Origin: Ignavibacteriota bacterium | GTDB taxonomy: Bacteria > Bacteroidota > Ignavibacteria > Tepidaquicellales > Tepidaquicellaceae | NCBI GenBank assembly: GCA_003135995.1 | Contig: PNBM01000294.1 | Span: forward strand, 155-6,859 | Reading direction: 5' to 3' | DNA: 6,705 nt | Shown here: piece after piece, positions 5,214 through 6,705 of the stretch | Layout: every line of letters starts with the position of its first letter | Position numbering within the stretch: position 1 is the stretch's first letter | Notes under the pieces: model-generated | The model's input: only the letters and a program-made list of their open reading frames with translations | Databases searched by the model: none | Told to the model about the DNA's origin: nothing | Program-made: the position numbers and the translations under genes

Positions 5214-6276
5214 GATTGTTGCCATAACAAAAGTTACCCTTGATTGATGCCACCTTTTCAGGTTCTAAGTTATTTTCTCTATCTTTAATTATATCTCCGT
5301 TTTCTTCTACATAACCAAAATTCTCATCATACGGTGTTTTGACCATCCCTCGGTAATCGATATCAAATACAGTTTCTTTTGTCGACCAGGCTGTACCCAA
5401 ATAATCAATACTTTCAAGAGCCTTAACTTCGCCGGCAAATGGACATGTTTTGTACCATTCCGGGAAGTCAGCTTTTTCTAATTTTCGTTTAATAGATATT
5501 TCTGAGAGCCTAGATAAAAGTTCTTTATGATTTTCCTCTGAATAGGGTAAAGTTGAAGTACCGTTTGACGATTCGCTAATCGAATCAGAGGCTGACTCAA
5601 TTAACACATCGAATTGTCCTATTCGATTATTTTGAGGGTCATTGCAAATCCCGTTATCAAGATAATCTACAATTGCACCGATGTTTGTTTCGCGCGGGTC
5701 AATTCCTTTTTGCAAACGTCCCTTTTTTATACAGCCATTTACATCAACAAAACCAAAATATTTATCTTTTAATGTTTCAACTGACCAGTCTTCTTTTATT
5801 ATAAAAAGCGTTTTATGCAAAGGAAAAATTTCACCCATGAACTCAATATGTTCATCAGATACTACCCGGCCGACAAACGGACAGAGTGGAATAGTTTCCG
5901 GATTTTTTATAACAAAAACAATTAAATGAAAATCTAGAAATTTTGGATTTTCTATTGAGACTAAATTTGGTTTTAGTTTATGTATTAACCAGACGACAGG
6001 GTCGCCAAAGACAATGACTATTGAACTGATTCCAGTAATAATTCCTACCAGTGGAACACCCAATTTTGATAACCAACCGCATATCAATCCCAAAGGTAAC
6101 CAAAAAGCAAAATAGACAATGGGAAGCAGAAACATGATTGGTTGAAATTGCTTACTGCTAAAATATAGAAGTAATAACCAACCTGGAATTGAGCAGACTG
6201 ACCGAAAAACATTATATTGTAAAGTAGCTTTCCAATCAATTTGTTTCCAATCTCTTTTTGTAGATAATTCTGACAT
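5179..6276 (-). CDS. Membrane protein of unknown function with a duplicated soluble domain
   Basis: 365 residues; family not recognised. The N-terminal hundred residues contain about three hydrophobic segments (roughly 29-42, 46-68 and 74-98). The rest is soluble and consists of two diverged copies of one domain. Copy 1 spans about 132-222 and copy 2 about 278-360, joined by a Ser-rich and charged linker. Shared landmarks are CPFVG / CPFAG, HIEFMG / SIDYLG, YFGFVDVNGCIKK / NFGYVEENGDIIK and RIGQF / KIGQF. The FG-[FY]-V-x2-NG-x-I part recalls WG-like beta repeats, only as a resemblance. An AAAAGGAGA ribosome binding site (6281-6289) supports the ATG at 6274-6276. It is transcribed towards the transfer genes and has its own promoter candidate, so it is a separate unit: perhaps cargo, a surface protein or an envelope sensor. 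No role can be assigned. Confidence 0.8.
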   Translation of the reverse strand: MSELSTKRDWKQIDWKATLQYNVFRSVCSIPGWLLLLYFSSKQFQPIMFLLPIVYFAFWLPLGLICGWLSKLGVPLVGIITGISSIVIVFGDPVVWLIHKLKPNLVSIENPKFLDFHLIVFVIKNPETIPLCPFVGRVVSDEHIEFMGEIFPLHKTLFIIKEDWSVETLKDKYFGFVDVNGCIKKGRLQKGIDPRETNIGAIVDYLDNGICNDPQNNRIGQFDVLIESASDSISESSNGTSTLPYSEENHKELLSRLSEISIKRKLEKADFPEWYKTCPFAGEVKALESIDYLGTAWSTKETVFDIDYRGMVKTPYDENFGYVEENGDIIKDRENNLEPEKVASIKGNFCYGNNQKIGQFINQTN

Positions 6277-6319
6277 TAAATCTCCTTTTGATGAATTTTA
6301 AAAAACTAATTTATGATTG

Positions 6320-6347
6320 ATAATAGTTACGAACCAATATTTGCCAA
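6320..6347 (-). promoter_or_regulatory. Promoter candidate for the duplicated-domain membrane protein
   Basis: On the minus strand TTGGCA (6347-6342), 16 bases, TATTAT (6325-6320). Each box matches the sigma-70 consensus at five of six positions. The -10 box lies about 43 bases upstream of the ATG, leaving room for a short leader that carries the ribosome binding site at 6281-6289. Confidence 0.45.
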
Positions 6348-6420
6348 ACCCCGAAAGAAATGATACCCAAATATAAAAGATAAATTTAATATATTCAATA
6401 TTATTATTTGTTGTTATTAC

Positions 6421-6442
6421 AGTATATTTTAATCGATATACT
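6421..6442. repeat. 7-bp inverted repeat
   Basis: AGTATAT (6421-6427) and ATATACT (6436-6442) are perfect inverted copies around TTTAATCG. It is AT-rich and has no terminator-like tail. It could be an operator, but its low complexity makes chance likely. Confidence 0.35.
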
Positions 6443-6572
6443 ACACCTAAACACGGTATTCCTACATTGGTCTATTTTGAAAATTTTACAAAACTTACTA
6501 TTTGAATTGATATACGTTATACCCCTTTAGATTTTATCTGTTTATTAACTTTAATAATTTTAAAGGAAAGAA

Positions 6573-6588
6573 CTTAGCATTTGCTAAG
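6573..6588. repeat. Short palindrome CTTAGC-ATTT-GCTAAG
   Basis: CTTAGC (6573-6578) pairs with GCTAAG (6583-6588); the inner A and T extend the arms to seven pairs with a TT loop. No T tract follows on + and only a weak one on -, so it is a poor terminator. It lies about 45 bases upstream of the rightward promoter and could be a regulator site. Confidence 0.4.
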
Positions 6589-6633
6589 ATTAAACAAAAA
6601 ATAATACTATGCTCTTTTGTTTTAATTCTCTAG

Positions 6634-6662
6634 GTGACGATTGGATTAGTTTTTGATATAAT
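6634..6662 (+). promoter_or_regulatory. Strong extended -10 promoter reading off the right edge
   Basis: TATAAT at 6657-6662 is a perfect -10 box preceded by TGA (extended TGn motif at 6654-6656). GTGACG at 6634-6639, 17 bases upstream, matches the -35 consensus at four of six positions. The start of transcription would be near 6669, so the product, protein or RNA, lies beyond the window. Confidence 0.6.
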
Positions 6663-6683
6663 GTTTTGCGTAAGCCGTGGCAT

Positions 6684-6699
6684 TTGGGCACATGTCCAA
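6684..6699. repeat. 16-bp near-palindrome just after the rightward promoter
   Basis: TTGGGCA (6684-6690) and TGTCCAA (6693-6699) are inverted with one G-T mismatch around CA. It begins about 22 bases after the -10 box, where an operator or the first hairpin of the transcript would lie. Confidence 0.45.
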
Positions 6700-6705
6700 C
6701 TGTTA

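Larger units (their letters stand above)
6277..6705. other. AT-rich region without a convincing gene
   Basis: 429 bases upstream of the membrane-protein gene. No frame with a ribosome binding site and useful length was found on either strand. The longest ATG frame noticed on + codes for 16 residues (6313-6363) and has no ribosome binding site. The region holds a promoter for the leftward gene, two short palindromes, and a rightward promoter followed by a third palindrome at the edge. No tRNA or other known RNA was recognised. Confidence 0.6.

Noticed and set aside
5681..5929. Open frame of 82 codons on + inside the membrane-protein gene
   Set aside because: It is the shadow of the minus-strand gene, whose two-domain repeat, ribosome binding site and promoter mark it as the real one; no ribosome binding site was seen for the + frame.
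6313..6363. 16-residue frame (MIDNSYEPIFAKPRKK) as a small protein
   Set aside because: No ribosome binding site precedes it, and it overlaps the promoter candidate of the opposite gene.
6660..6705. Start of a tRNA, tmRNA or RNase P RNA at the right edge
   Set aside because: Too little sequence is visible, and no conserved motif of those RNAs was recognised.

Overview
The window is AT-rich bacterial DNA with strong AGGAGG-type ribosome binding sites, ATG and TTG starts and the standard bacterial code. It looks like accessory DNA from a mobile element (plasmid, ICE or mobilisable element). The host is a low-GC bacterium. Bacillota would fit the ribosome binding sites, and a candidate-phylum bacterium cannot be excluded; nothing here settles it.

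Left block (1-1923, + strand). A tightly packed operon holds the tail of an ArdC-like antirestriction or zincin protein (tentative), a small adenine-N6 methylase-fold protein without the usual catalytic NPPY motif, a RadC/JAB-domain protein with an intact metal-binding motif, and a small zinc-ribbon protein. A clear intrinsic terminator closes it. Such genes are common cargo next to transfer origins, where they are thought to help incoming DNA survive.

Central non-coding region (1924-2254). It contains a perfect 10-bp inverted repeat, a second hairpin, and four copies of ACCGTAAT (three direct, one inverted) about 50 bp apart in a very AT-rich stretch. Together with the genes downstream, this is the best candidate for an origin of transfer, or an initiator/relaxase binding region.

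Transfer block (2255-5170, + strand). Three overlapping genes encode a winged-helix plus PD-(D/E)XK-like protein of the replication-relaxation/MOBC type (candidate relaxase), a single-pass membrane protein with a long charged helical region, and a VirD4/TraG-like coupling ATPase that has no membrane segment of its own. The simplest model is that the first protein processes the origin and the third pumps DNA, with the second as its membrane anchor. No mating-pair channel genes are present, so the element is either mobilisable or extends beyond this window.

Right block (5171-6705). A bidirectional terminator candidate separates the transfer genes from a convergent gene for a membrane protein of unknown function, whose soluble part is two diverged copies of one domain. 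Beyond it lie about 430 AT-rich bases with no convincing gene, a likely promoter for the membrane protein, several short palindromes, and a strong extended -10 promoter firing off the right edge.
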